A DNA stretch of 58,323 nt from Bacteroidaceae bacterium (lineage in GTDB: Bacteria; Bacteroidota; Bacteroidia; Bacteroidales; Bacteroidaceae). The stretch covers positions 1-58,323 of the forward strand of contig JAFZYE010000024.1 in assembly GCA_017616445.1 (NCBI GenBank). Reading direction: 5' to 3'. The position numbers and the translations under genes were made by a program. The notes beneath the pieces were generated by a model. It searched no databases and was not told the origin of the DNA. It was given only the letters and a program-made list of their open reading frames with translations. Below are positions 8,069-16,293 of this stretch, one piece after another; the first letter of the stretch is position 1, and each line of letters opens with the position of its first letter.

Positions 8069-8096
8069 CCCCCCCGACCCCCTTTAGGGGGAGGGA
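8069..8096. repeat. C-rich palindromic repeat
   Basis: CCCCCCCGACCCCCTTTAGG then GGGAGGG, directly after the HU-like stop codon. Same family as 2830-2860. Confidence 0.75.
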
Positions 8097-8110
8097 AAAG
8101 CCACCAAAGC

Positions 8111-8195
8111 ACCTCCCCCTCATTGGAGGAAAACAAAAACAGCAGACCCGCCCCCCAAGCCCCCTCCCTCTATGGCGGGGGTGACGGGTGGAGGA
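8111..8195. repeat. C-rich palindromic repeats, two diverged units
   Basis: ACCTCCCCCTCATTGGAGG forms one short hairpin. Then GACCCGCCCCCCAAGCCCC with TCCCTCTATGGCGGGGG forms a second unit related to the copy at 33011-33044. Confidence 0.65.
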
Positions 8196-8503
8196 AAACA
8201 ACCTTACTAAGTAAAAAACAGTCGCTTTCGCTCAAAAACACCATGCGGCACGTTAACATTAACAATTGTTTTTCTTGTTTTTTACTTTGAATTGTTCATA
8301 AGCCATAGGCTTGTTAGATGGATTATCAGGACTATCGGGGAACTCGTTCACCAGTAGGGATGATAAGACAGCTAACAGAAGTGCAAAGCACTTGAACAAT
8401 GAAAAAGCTGTATTGATTGTTTTTGTTTTAAAATCTGTGGTTTCTGTACCATCTGTGTGACCTATTATTAAACTAATAAACTTTTAACCAATTAACTATT
8501 AAA

Positions 8504-8536
8504 GAGGTAAGAGGTAAGGAGTATGAGGTAAGAGGA
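8504..8536. repeat. Heptamer tract GAGGTAA-type
   Basis: GAGGTAA-GAGGTAA-GGAGTAT-GAGGTAA-GAGG, a 7-bp-phased tract between convergent genes. Confidence 0.65.
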
Positions 8537-8594
8537 TAGTTCTGTCCCTGCTTCGACTGCCAGGAGCTTCGCGATTACTTCACACAGCGCCGTT

Positions 8595-8634
8595 AACAAG
8601 AAACAGAGGCTCGGTTGAGCCTCTGTTTCTTGTT
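8595..8634 (-). terminator. 18-bp perfect hairpin at gene end
   Basis: AACAAGAAACAGAGGCTC (8595-8612) and its exact complement (8617-8634) with loop GGTT. The TAA stop of the minus-strand gene (8633-8635) is inside the stem. No T-tract follows on either strand, so it may block exonucleases as well as terminate. Confidence 0.65.
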
Positions 8635-9556
8635 AGGGTAACGATTCCTTTTTACTCGATACCTTTTTCAATACTCCATTCTTCCATTTAAAGACATCGA
8701 TGTAGAGGCCATCCACATCACGTGCATAACTGGTGATGGTCTTGGCTTTCTTGTCGAAATCGGGTTCCTGTATCTCTTCGAATGCTTCTACGGGATAGAA
8801 CTGACGTGTGACAGGATTCCATACGAATGCCTTGTACATGTTCTGTGCACGAGTGGTCATTCCGATGAATACTTTCAGGTCGGGGATGCCGTCGAAGTTG
8901 ATGTCGTCTTCTGTCACCCATGTCAAATCGGTCTCACGTGGGGCTTCGAAGGCTCCGCAGAGTGGTTCTTCGAAACTCAGCGGACTCTTCTTCCCGCCAG
9001 CATAGATATCCACATGGATATCGGTCAGCCATCCGTCTCGCTCTTGGTCGAAATGATGCTTGAAACTCCATGCCTCACGTTTAGGAGCCGTGAATGCAGC
9101 AGGCTCACCCGGATACCATTCAGGCACGTCGTAGAACTGCTTGACCTGGCTCATCTGCATCACCTTTCCTGTAGTGGGATTGGTCCATGTACCACGTTGG
9201 AAGTTGTAATCGCCCTCCACCTCTGTGTACCATATCCGGAAGATGCCTGTGATTTCGCCATCGGGCTGGTACTCCACCAGTTTCAGCATGTAGTGGTTCT
9301 CGCCTTTCGGCAAGAGTTTCTTATCGGTCTCTGGTGTAGCCACCACCAGAATGGGTGCAGGCGTCTTAGCTTTGGGGTAGTAGCAGTAACCAGCGGTAAT
9401 CCAATCACCATCGTTGTACTTTTCAGAAACAACAATCTCCACTGCTGTCTTACCGTTGAGCAATCCCTTAAAGCCCTTCATCTCATTGAGATCCTGGGCC
9501 ATTGCTGTCTGGAGACAGGCCAGCAGCAGGGCAAGGAAGGAAAATAATGTTTTCAT
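8633..9556 (-). CDS. Secreted protein of unknown function with EF-hand-like loop
   Basis: A 307-aa protein with a clear signal peptide (MKTLFSFLALLLACLQTAMA, cleavage before QDLNE). DDINFDGIPDL near residue 215 has the DxNxDGxxD pattern of a calcium-binding loop, as in FG-GAP/XAC2610-like periplasmic proteins. The following segment (FVWNPVTRQFYPVEAFEE...FDKKAKTITSYARD) also fits that family: a measured versus baseline repeat seen in many Bacteroidales secreted proteins. Function unknown. It stands alone between a terminator hairpin and heptamer tracts. Confidence 0.65.
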   Translation of the reverse strand: MKTLFSFLALLLACLQTAMAQDLNEMKGFKGLLNGKTAVEIVVSEKYNDGDWITAGYCYYPKAKTPAPILVVATPETDKKLLPKGENHYMLKLVEYQPDGEITGIFRIWYTEVEGDYNFQRGTWTNPTTGKVMQMSQVKQFYDVPEWYPGEPAAFTAPKREAWSFKHHFDQERDGWLTDIHVDIYAGGKKSPLSFEEPLCGAFEAPRETDLTWVTEDDINFDGIPDLKVFIGMTTRAQNMYKAFVWNPVTRQFYPVEAFEEIQEPDFDKKAKTITSYARDVDGLYIDVFKWKNGVLKKVSSKKESLP

Positions 9557-9560
9557 TTCT

Positions 9561-9682
9561 TTAGAAGTTAGGAGTTAGGAGTTAGAAGTTAGGAGCTCAG
9601 GAGTGTCAGACGATACTTTGTAGACCTCTCAACTCTAAACTATTAAACTGACTATAAACTATAAACTTTAAACTATCAACTT
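9561..9682. repeat. Two heptamer tracts
   Basis: First tract (9565-9599): AGTTAGG/AGTTAGA units upstream of the secreted protein gene. Second tract (about 9629-9682): AACTCTA, AACTATA, AACTTTA and AACTATC units, running up to the GH115 stop codon. Both keep a 7-bp period. Confidence 0.7.
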
Positions 9683-12148
9683 TTACCTCTTTACTTCTGA
9701 TTCCGTTCCATAGAGGTAAGAAGTGCTGTAACCACCGAAGTCAACCACAATCTTCTCGAACACGATGCCGGAATGACGTGGGTGAATCACAAGTTCATGG
9801 GTTTCACCACTACCTACAGGGAGCGTCACAGTATTCTCAACCACACGACGTGCGATGGTTGGATAGAATACGCTGTACTGATATGGCTGCTTGTCGACCA
9901 AATTCTTGTTGAAGTTCACAACAGCAGGCTCTGAACCATCGAGGCTGACGGTATATTCGTGTCCACCACGGTTCATGAAGTCGAGGGTTGACTTCACTAC
10001 CACGAGCACCTTCACCTCTGACGGATGGTTGGCTGGAAGGGTGAAACGATAGGTCAGCTTGGAATCGCCTGTTTCCTTGGTATAAGGGGTCAGCGCCACA
10101 GCACTACGCGTACGTCCATAATAAGGATAGACAGTCCACTCTGTGCCTGCCGCAGCTGTTGCCGCGTAATAATGCTCTGCTTCCATCGCTACGAATCCGT
10201 TGCTTGGCGAGAAGATGTAACCACCTTGAGCAGCCTCCACCTCACGGGTACGTGGCTGTGTGTCGGCACGGAAGTTATCGTTCCAATTGGTGTAGCCGAT
10301 ATGTTTCTGCGTCATCATGCCGTTCCACTTACCGCCTGCAATATCTTTATTGTACGACGCATTGAGGGCCGCGTCACGCTCGAAGCATGCCTTCACACGC
10401 TGTGCCCACAGGTTGGCATCAGGGTTGTTACGCTCAGCAAGATACTGATTCATGGCATGTGCATAATACATGTCGTAGATATTGGCTCCTGCCTGTACGG
10501 GGAAGAGAATCAATTGCTGATAAGCATCCTTCGTATTCTCAGGAATCTCGAGGAAGAGACGCAAGGCACGGGTTTCGAGGCGTTGGTATTCGTCTGCCAC
10601 CTGCTTCCATTCACCTGTAGCCACGTTATAGGTACGTGCATCGAGCATCTCAGGTGTCACGCGTGCCATATACTGACAGTTCTGATTGTAGATATCAGCT
10701 GCCTCGTCAGCAAACTGTTCACCCAACACAGTAGTAAAGAAATGACGTGTATGCTCAATGATATTCTCCACCTTATATTCTTTTGGTTTCCATGCCATAT
10801 CGAAGTACATCTGGATAGGATATTCCATTGGCTTGAGGTCGCCCACATTGAGAATCCACAGCTGCTGGATGCCAAAATCGTAAGCCAGCGAAAGCTGCTC
10901 GAACATCTGCTGAGTCTGGGTCACGTTGAGCCACTTGGTGTTACGAGGTGCACCTACATAGTCCACATGATAGTAGATACCCCATCCACCACTACGCTGA
11001 GCGTTGGGCACACGACGGATATTACCCCAGTTGTCATCGCTGATGAGGATGGTCACATCGTCAGGCACTTTCATTCCTGCATCGAAATAGTCCTGTACCT
11101 CCTTATAGAGTGCCCACACCTGCGGAGTCTCCTTAGCAGGACGCTTGGTCACTTCCTGGATGATACGACGCTGATTGACCACGATGTCCTCCAGCAACTT
11201 GGTATCAGCATCTGCACTCATGGCAGCATCACCGTCACCACGCATACCGATGGTCACTACATCGTCTGTTCCCTGCATACGCTCGATACCCTCACGGAAG
11301 AACTCATCGAGTTTCTCCTTGTTCTTCGAGTAGTCCCATGCACCCCACTTCTGACGGTTACGGGCATACTCCTGATGGTTGCGTGCCATAGGTTCATGGT
11401 GGCTCGTACCCATGATGACACCCATCTCGTCTGCTGTCTTCAGGTTCTCAGGGTCATCTGCATAGAATGCCCATCCCCACATAGCAGGCCACAACATGTT
11501 ACCTTTGAGACGAAGGATGAGTTCGAATACCTTTGCATAAAAACGATGGTCACCGTAATCGGTACCAAAGGTGTTCTTCACCCATGAAGTAAGACAGGGA
11601 GCCTCATCGTTGAGGAACAATCCACGCCACTTCACAGCAGGTTCACCATCTGTATAGTTGCCGTTCTTTACAAACACTTTATCGTGATGAGTTGTAGGTA
11701 CATCTGCCCAATAATACCAGGGAGACACACCCAACTGGCGACTCAACTCATAGATACCGAAGATGGTACCACGACGATTGCTACCAGCAATGGTCAACTT
11801 ACCACTCGTTGCATCAATCACATACATCTCATACTTACCCTTCAGCTGCTTGGCGTATGCCTTTACTGCATCCACCTTACCAGCTGTTCCAATGACGATA
11901 GCAGCATCCTTGGGGTTGTCAACCAACACACCCGCCGTACCTGTCACGGCCTTCAAGTCCTGTGCAAGGTCCTGAGCTGCACGCTTCACGCCACGTTCGT
12001 CCTTGTCACTTACGTAAATAGTTACTTTACCATTTGCATTCAGCTGCCAGTCACCTGCAGCGAAATCTACAAACACATCTGCTGCTGCAGCTTTCAACGA
12101 AGCCACTGTTGCCAGACAGATGGTCAAGAATAATTTCAAAGTTTTCAT
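9683..12148 (-). CDS. GH115 alpha-glucuronidase (xylan-active)
   Basis: An 821-aa secreted glycoside hydrolase. The start at 12148 gives MKTLKLFLTICLATVASLKA as signal peptide; an upstream in-frame extension has no signal and reads through a heptamer tract. Family 115 features: an N-terminal domain (25-145), then KWRGLFLNDEAP (173-184), NMLWPAMWGWAFYADDP (217-233) and GTSHHEPMARN (247-257), followed by a helical region and a C-terminal beta domain ending near GIVFEKIVVDFGGY. GH115 enzymes remove (4-O-methyl)glucuronic acid from xylan. It may work with the CE15 and GH43 enzymes further along; it is not inside a SusC/D locus here. Confidence 0.93.
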   Translation of the reverse strand: MKTLKLFLTICLATVASLKAAAADVFVDFAAGDWQLNANGKVTIYVSDKDERGVKRAAQDLAQDLKAVTGTAGVLVDNPKDAAIVIGTAGKVDAVKAYAKQLKGKYEMYVIDATSGKLTIAGSNRRGTIFGIYELSRQLGVSPWYYWADVPTTHHDKVFVKNGNYTDGEPAVKWRGLFLNDEAPCLTSWVKNTFGTDYGDHRFYAKVFELILRLKGNMLWPAMWGWAFYADDPENLKTADEMGVIMGTSHHEPMARNHQEYARNRQKWGAWDYSKNKEKLDEFFREGIERMQGTDDVVTIGMRGDGDAAMSADADTKLLEDIVVNQRRIIQEVTKRPAKETPQVWALYKEVQDYFDAGMKVPDDVTILISDDNWGNIRRVPNAQRSGGWGIYYHVDYVGAPRNTKWLNVTQTQQMFEQLSLAYDFGIQQLWILNVGDLKPMEYPIQMYFDMAWKPKEYKVENIIEHTRHFFTTVLGEQFADEAADIYNQNCQYMARVTPEMLDARTYNVATGEWKQVADEYQRLETRALRLFLEIPENTKDAYQQLILFPVQAGANIYDMYYAHAMNQYLAERNNPDANLWAQRVKACFERDAALNASYNKDIAGGKWNGMMTQKHIGYTNWNDNFRADTQPRTREVEAAQGGYIFSPSNGFVAMEAEHYYAATAAAGTEWTVYPYYGRTRSAVALTPYTKETGDSKLTYRFTLPANHPSEVKVLVVVKSTLDFMNRGGHEYTVSLDGSEPAVVNFNKNLVDKQPYQYSVFYPTIARRVVENTVTLPVGSGETHELVIHPRHSGIVFEKIVVDFGGYSTSYLYGTESEVKR

Positions 12149-12167
12149 GTTTTTTGGATTTGATATT

Positions 12168-12205
12168 ACATAATGATGTAAAATGTAAAATATAAAATAA
12201 GACTT
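12168..12205. repeat. Heptamer tract ATGTAAA-type
   Basis: ATGTAAA-ATGTAAA-ATATAAA followed by GACTTTA, between mazG and the GH115 gene, covering the GH115 leader. Confidence 0.6.
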
Positions 12206-12234
12206 TAGACCCCTACTAACCAATTAACCTACCT

Positions 12235-13023
12235 TCAATTTTTACATTTTCCCTTGGCTTCTTCCCAAAGGGCATCCATCTCTTCGAGCGTGAGGTCTTT
12301 GATATCACGTCCCTGTTCACGCGCCTTCATCTCCACATAGGTGAAACGCTGGATGAACTTCTGGTTGGTATATTCGAGCGCCGTGTCAGGGTTGATATGA
12401 TAGAGTCTGGCTGCATTGATCAGACTGAACATCAGGTCACCAAACTCACGCGTAGCCTTGTCCTTATCCATATTGGCCACTTCGGCCTCGAACTCGGCAA
12501 TCTCTTCACGCACCTTGGGCCACACATCCTCCCGATTGTGCCAATCGAAGCCTACGTTGCTTGCTTTCTCCTGAATACGGTCAGCCTTGATGACTGACGG
12601 GAGTGCAGCAGGTACACCACTGAGGACAGTCTTATTGCCGTCTTTCTCCTTGGTCTTCAGCTGTTCCCAGTTTTGCAACACCTGTTCTGTTCCGTCCACT
12701 TTCACCTCACCATACACATGCGGATGACGGAAGATGAGTTTATCACATAGTTGGTTGCACACGTCAGCGATGTCAAACGCTTCCTTCTCGCTGCCTATCT
12801 TGGCATAGAACACGATATGCAGCAACACATCGCCCAACTCTTTGCAGATGTTATGGTCGTCCTCCTTCAAGAGTGCATCGCACAGTTCGTAGGTTTCTTC
12901 TATGGTGTTGGGACGCAGGCTCTGATTGGTTTGCTTACGGTCCCACGGACACTTCTCACGCAATGTATCCATCACGTCGAGCAGGCGTCCGAATGCTTGT
13001 AGTTTCTCTTCTTTGGTACTCAT
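12235..13023 (-). CDS. mazG: Nucleoside triphosphate pyrophosphohydrolase MazG
   Basis: A 262-aa protein, start chosen at MSTKEEKLQAF because the 12 codons upstream are read from a nonamer repeat. Two MazG domains: the first has IEETYELCDAL...KELGDVLLHIVF (EExxE and ExxD magnesium ligands, about 40-75), the second is around 150-235 with VREEIAEFEAEV and REFGDLMFSLIN. It hydrolyses NTPs to NMP and PPi, cleaning nucleotide pools and lowering ppGpp in E. coli. It lies at the end of the minus-strand block rsmE-pncC-tsaD, a common Bacteroidales neighbourhood type. Confidence 0.92.
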   Translation of the reverse strand: MSTKEEKLQAFGRLLDVMDTLREKCPWDRKQTNQSLRPNTIEETYELCDALLKEDDHNICKELGDVLLHIVFYAKIGSEKEAFDIADVCNQLCDKLIFRHPHVYGEVKVDGTEQVLQNWEQLKTKEKDGNKTVLSGVPAALPSVIKADRIQEKASNVGFDWHNREDVWPKVREEIAEFEAEVANMDKDKATREFGDLMFSLINAARLYHINPDTALEYTNQKFIQRFTYVEMKAREQGRDIKDLTLEEMDALWEEAKGKCKN

Positions 13024-13078
13024 ATTAATTATGGGGCCTATGGGGCTAATGGGGCTCATGAGGCCAATGGGGCTAATG
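13024..13078. repeat. Nonamer tract GGGGCTAAT-type
   Basis: GGGGCCTAT-GGGGCTAAT-GGGGCTCAT-GAGGCCAAT-GGGGCTAAT on the plus strand, a 9-bp period. On the minus strand its first unit supplies the CAT-TAG end of rsmE. Confidence 0.75.
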
Positions 13079-13774
13079 GGTTAAATTCATCAGGTGGACT
13101 GCTACGAGGGCGGCTGTTTCTGTGCGCAGACGGCTCTTTCCGAGACTCACTGACTGGAATCCTGCTGCCTCTGCCGCCTTCACTTCCTCGATGCTGAAAT
13201 CACCCTCCGGACCTACCATCACCAGCGCATCCTCTTCAGGAGTAAGCTGGTCCTTGAGCAAGGGCAGATGGTCGTCGTAGCAATGACAGATGAACTTCTG
13301 ACCAGAGGACGGGCGCTTGATGAATTCGCTGAACGGTATCATGGAATTGAGATGCGGCAGATACGCCTTACGGCTCTGCTTCATTGCCGCCACAAGAATC
13401 TTCTCGATACGTTCGTCCTTCACCACACGACGTTCAGAGAACTGGCAATCGAGGAACGTGAGTTCGTCAAACCCAATCTCTGTAGCTTTCTCTGCGAACC
13501 ACTCCGTGCGATCCATGTTCTTCGTAGGAGCCATCGCAAGATGCAGATGTCCCTTCCACTGAGGTGTCTGAGGTAGTGTTTCCACGATTTGATAGCCACA
13601 ACGTTTCTTCATGGCTTCTGTGATAGCGGCACGATAGAACGTGCCTTTGCCGTCCATCAGGAATATCTCGTCACCCTCAGCAAGCCGTAACACACGCAGT
13701 GCATGAGCCGCTTCGTCATCAGGCAAAGCACCACTCATAGGCTCTGGAGTATAGAAATACCGGACTTCTTTCAT
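13073..13774 (-). CDS. rsmE: 16S rRNA (uracil-1498-N3)-methyltransferase
   Basis: A 233-aa SPOUT-class methyltransferase. MVGPEGDFSIEEV (near 191-203) and SLGKSRLRTETAAL (near 211-225) are the signature SAM-binding knot motifs of RsmE. The N-terminal part is the PUA-like RNA-binding domain. It methylates U1498 of 16S rRNA. Its start overlaps the pncC stop by 4 nt, so it is translationally coupled in the tsaD-pncC-rsmE-mazG block. Its last codons (CAT TAG) come from the nonamer tract. Confidence 0.93.
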   Translation of the reverse strand: MKEVRYFYTPEPMSGALPDDEAAHALRVLRLAEGDEIFLMDGKGTFYRAAITEAMKKRCGYQIVETLPQTPQWKGHLHLAMAPTKNMDRTEWFAEKATEIGFDELTFLDCQFSERRVVKDERIEKILVAAMKQSRKAYLPHLNSMIPFSEFIKRPSSGQKFICHCYDDHLPLLKDQLTPEEDALVMVGPEGDFSIEEVKAAEAAGFQSVSLGKSRLRTETAALVAVHLMNLTH

Positions 13775-14250
13775 GCGTCAACCTCAAGATATTTGTTAAA
13801 CAGGTCGAGTGCCTGCTGAGCTACGTCGTCCTGAATCTCAGTCCGTGTCTGACATTGGCTCACCACCCTCTTGGTCATCCCTCTCGACTCTGTCCCTACT
13901 GATATATATACTGTTCCTACAGGGTCAGCTTCCGTCCCACCCGTAGGTCCTGCATAACCTGTGATTGCAATGGCGTAATCAGCCTTGAGCAATCGGCAGG
14001 CACAAATGCGCATTGCATCGGCCGTCTCACGACTCACCACACCATATTTATCGATGATGGCAGCATCGACTTTCAATACTGTCTCCTTAATCTCTGTCTG
14101 ATACGACACAACACCCCCACGGAAATACTCCGAACTGCCTGGCACACTGGTGATGAGGGCAGCAATGCGTCCTCCTGTACAACTCTCTGCCGTACACAAT
14201 GTCTTATTGCATTCGAGCAAACGCTGGTGAATTGATGTCGCAGTATTCAT
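13771..14250 (-). CDS. pncC: CinA-family nicotinamide-nucleotide amidohydrolase
   Basis: A 159-aa single-domain CinA C-terminal protein. TAESCTGGRIAALITSVPGSS near the N-terminus carries the catalytic Ser, and ITGYAGPTGG the second conserved loop. It deamidates NMN to NaMN in NAD recycling. The MNTATSIHQRL start at 14250 is preferred by length; an upstream ATG at 14277 is possible. The gene overlaps the end of tsaD by 47 nt. Confidence 0.9.
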   Translation of the reverse strand: MNTATSIHQRLLECNKTLCTAESCTGGRIAALITSVPGSSEYFRGGVVSYQTEIKETVLKVDAAIIDKYGVVSRETADAMRICACRLLKADYAIAITGYAGPTGGTEADPVGTVYISVGTESRGMTKRVVSQCQTRTEIQDDVAQQALDLFNKYLEVDA

Positions 14251-15217
14251 GATCTTGATATTTGAAATGTCCAGCAATACCTATCATCGCTGCATTATCA
14301 GTCGTGTAACTGAATTTCGGAATATACACCGTCCACCCATACCGTTTGGCATGATCGTGGAAAGCATTACGCAATCCGTTGTTGGCACTCACACCTCCTG
14401 CCACAGCCACATGGGTGATACCTGTCTCCTTCACCGCCATCCGCAGTTTCTTCATCAGGATGTCCACAATGGTTTTTTCGAGCGATGCCGCAAGGTCCTC
14501 CTTGTGATGCTCAATGAAATCAGGGTCGTCCTTCAACCAGTCACGGAGTGAATAGAGGAACGAAGTCTTCAGCCCTGAGAAGCTGTAATCATAACCAGGA
14601 ATATTCGGTTTGGCAAACTGATAGGCATCAGGATTACCCTGACGAGCCAAACGGTCGATGATAGGACCTCCCGGATAGCCCAGTCCCATCACCTTCGAAC
14701 ACTTATCGATGGCTTCACCCGCTGCATCGTCAATAGTTTGACCCAGTATCTGCATGTCGTTATATGCGTTCACACGGATAATCTGGCTGTTACCTCCACT
14801 GACCAGCAGACAGAGGAATGGGAATGGAGGAGGACTGTAGGGTTCACCTTCCTCTCGGATGAAGTGCGCCAATACATGACCTTGGAGGTGGTTCACATCG
14901 ATGAGTGGGATACCCAACGAGAGCGCTAACCCTTTTGCGAAGTTCACACCCACCAACAGACTACCCATCAATCCAGGTCCTCGTGTGAAGGCAATGGCAG
15001 AGAGCTGTTCCTTCTCTACCCCAGCACGCTTCAGTGCCTGATCGACTACAGGAACAATGTTCTGCTCGTGGGCACGACTGGCCAGTTCAGGCACCACGCC
15101 TCCATATTGCTCATGCACCGCCTGACTGGCTGTCACATTCGACAGCAACACACCATCCCTCAACACAGCTGCCGAGGTATCGTCACACGATGATTCGATT
15201 GCAAGTACAAATACCAT
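14204..15217 (-). CDS. tsaD: tRNA threonylcarbamoyladenosine transferase TsaD
   Basis: A 337-aa ASKHA-fold enzyme. It begins MVFVLAIESSCDDTSAAVL; metal ligands are in HLQGHVLAH (about 110-118), with LLVSGGNSQI and AGGVSANNGLR as further conserved motifs. It transfers the threonylcarbamoyl group to A37 of ANN-decoding tRNAs together with TsaB/TsaE, which are not in this window. First gene of the tsaD-pncC-rsmE-mazG block. Upstream DNA (15236-15340) is repeat-rich spacer. Confidence 0.97.
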   Translation of the reverse strand: MVFVLAIESSCDDTSAAVLRDGVLLSNVTASQAVHEQYGGVVPELASRAHEQNIVPVVDQALKRAGVEKEQLSAIAFTRGPGLMGSLLVGVNFAKGLALSLGIPLIDVNHLQGHVLAHFIREEGEPYSPPPFPFLCLLVSGGNSQIIRVNAYNDMQILGQTIDDAAGEAIDKCSKVMGLGYPGGPIIDRLARQGNPDAYQFAKPNIPGYDYSFSGLKTSFLYSLRDWLKDDPDFIEHHKEDLAASLEKTIVDILMKKLRMAVKETGITHVAVAGGVSANNGLRNAFHDHAKRYGWTVYIPKFSYTTDNAAMIGIAGHFKYQDHEYCDINSPAFARMQ

Positions 15218-15235
15218 TTAACAATTTACTATTTA

Positions 15236-15370
15236 GCTATTATTGAATTGAAGGGCTTTGAAGGGAAGTTAAAGGGAAGTTAAAGGGACCTTTCCATTCA
15301 TTTTAGCCATTTTACTATTTACATTCTACATTTTACATCTCCTCCCCCCAAGGGGGGGGTAGGGGGGCCC
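15236..15370. repeat. Spacer: 11-mer, heptamers and C-rich palindrome
   Basis: AAAGGGAAGTT is repeated in tandem near 15262-15285. Heptamer-phased ATTTACA-TTCTACA-TTTTACA lies near 15315-15338. A C-rich palindrome CCTCCCCCCAAGGGGGGGG follows at 15341-15370, up to the map stop codon. Confidence 0.65.
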
Positions 15371-16239
15371 TAGTATGTCAACACTTCCAGCCCGTCTTCT
15401 GTCATCAGGAACGTATGCTCCCACTGAGCAGAGTCGGAATAGTCTTCTGTATAAACCGTCCAACCATCATCTTCATCCACCACAACTTCCCAACCACCAG
15501 CATTGACCATCGGCTCGATGGTGAACACCATCCCTGGTACCAGCAGCATACCGCTACCCTTCTTGCCGTAATGCTCCACATCAGGTTCTTCGTGGAAAGC
15601 ATTACCGACCCCATGTCCACATAGGTCACGAACGATGGTGTACCCGTTCTTGTGGGCATATTTCGCAATCGCGTTTCCCATATCACCTACGAACGTATAA
15701 GGCTTGCACACCTCTGCTCCGAGATCCAGACACTCCTTTGCCACACGCACCAACCGCTCGCGCTCAGGAGAGGTTTTACCGATGATGAACATACGGCTGG
15801 CATCAGCGAAGTAACCATCAAGGATGGTGGTGACATCTACATTCACAATATCGCCCTCTTCCAACACCTCGTCCTCGCTGGGGATACCATGACAGACGAC
15901 ATCGTTCCGCGACACACACACGCTTTTGGGATAGCCTTCATAGTTCAGTGGTGCAGGGATACCTCCATGACTGACGGTGAACTCATGCACCAAACGATTG
16001 ATGGCCTCAGTCGTCATTCCTTCATGTATCTTCTCTGCCACAAGGTCGAGTACGGCAGTATTCAGTACACCCGCCTTGCGGATACCCTCAATCTGTTCAG
16101 GGGTCTTTATCAACTCACGCATAGGGCACAACTTACCTTTGTTCTGAAAACTCAAGATACGCTTGTCCATTTCTGTGAGTGGTTGTCCTTTTATCGGACG
16201 CCAATTCTTTGGAATCCTTTTGAAAATATTCATACGCAT
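15370..16239 (-). CDS. map: Methionine aminopeptidase with N-terminal extension
   Basis: A type I methionine aminopeptidase of about 289 aa from the MRMNIFKRIP start. The usual catalytic core is preceded by about 40 residues (FKRIPKNWRPIKGQPLTEM...). Metal ligands are all present: VNVDVTTILDGYFADASRM (two Asp), GHGVGNAFHEEP (His), FTIEPM (Glu) and WEHTF (Glu), plus substrate His in VCHGIPS. It removes the initiator Met from nascent proteins. The extension has no zinc-finger cysteine pattern. Stands between tsaD and the HhH gene. Confidence 0.95.
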   Translation of the reverse strand: MRMNIFKRIPKNWRPIKGQPLTEMDKRILSFQNKGKLCPMRELIKTPEQIEGIRKAGVLNTAVLDLVAEKIHEGMTTEAINRLVHEFTVSHGGIPAPLNYEGYPKSVCVSRNDVVCHGIPSEDEVLEEGDIVNVDVTTILDGYFADASRMFIIGKTSPERERLVRVAKECLDLGAEVCKPYTFVGDMGNAIAKYAHKNGYTIVRDLCGHGVGNAFHEEPDVEHYGKKGSGMLLVPGMVFTIEPMVNAGGWEVVVDEDDGWTVYTEDYSDSAQWEHTFLMTEDGLEVLTY

Positions 16240-16293
16240 AACAAAACTGATGCAAAGGTACAAAAAAGATTGCGAACCTGTGCAGGAATTGTT

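Larger units (their letters stand above)
8069..8632. other. Intergenic region with C-rich palindromes and heptamer tract
   Basis: No gene seen. It holds C-rich palindromic repeats at 8069-8096 and 8111-8195, a GAGGTAA heptamer tract at 8504-8536, and an 18-bp perfect hairpin at its right end. Neither strand gives a credible small protein. Confidence 0.6.

Noticed and set aside
10025-11587. Long open frame (520 codons) on the plus strand across the GH115 gene
   Set aside because: It is the complementary shadow of a clear GH115 gene; its translation (His/Cys/Thr/Ile-rich) has no family features.
9683-12223. Polysaccharide utilisation locus around GH115
   Set aside because: No SusC/SusD pair, hybrid sensor or clustered CAZymes; neighbours are housekeeping genes.
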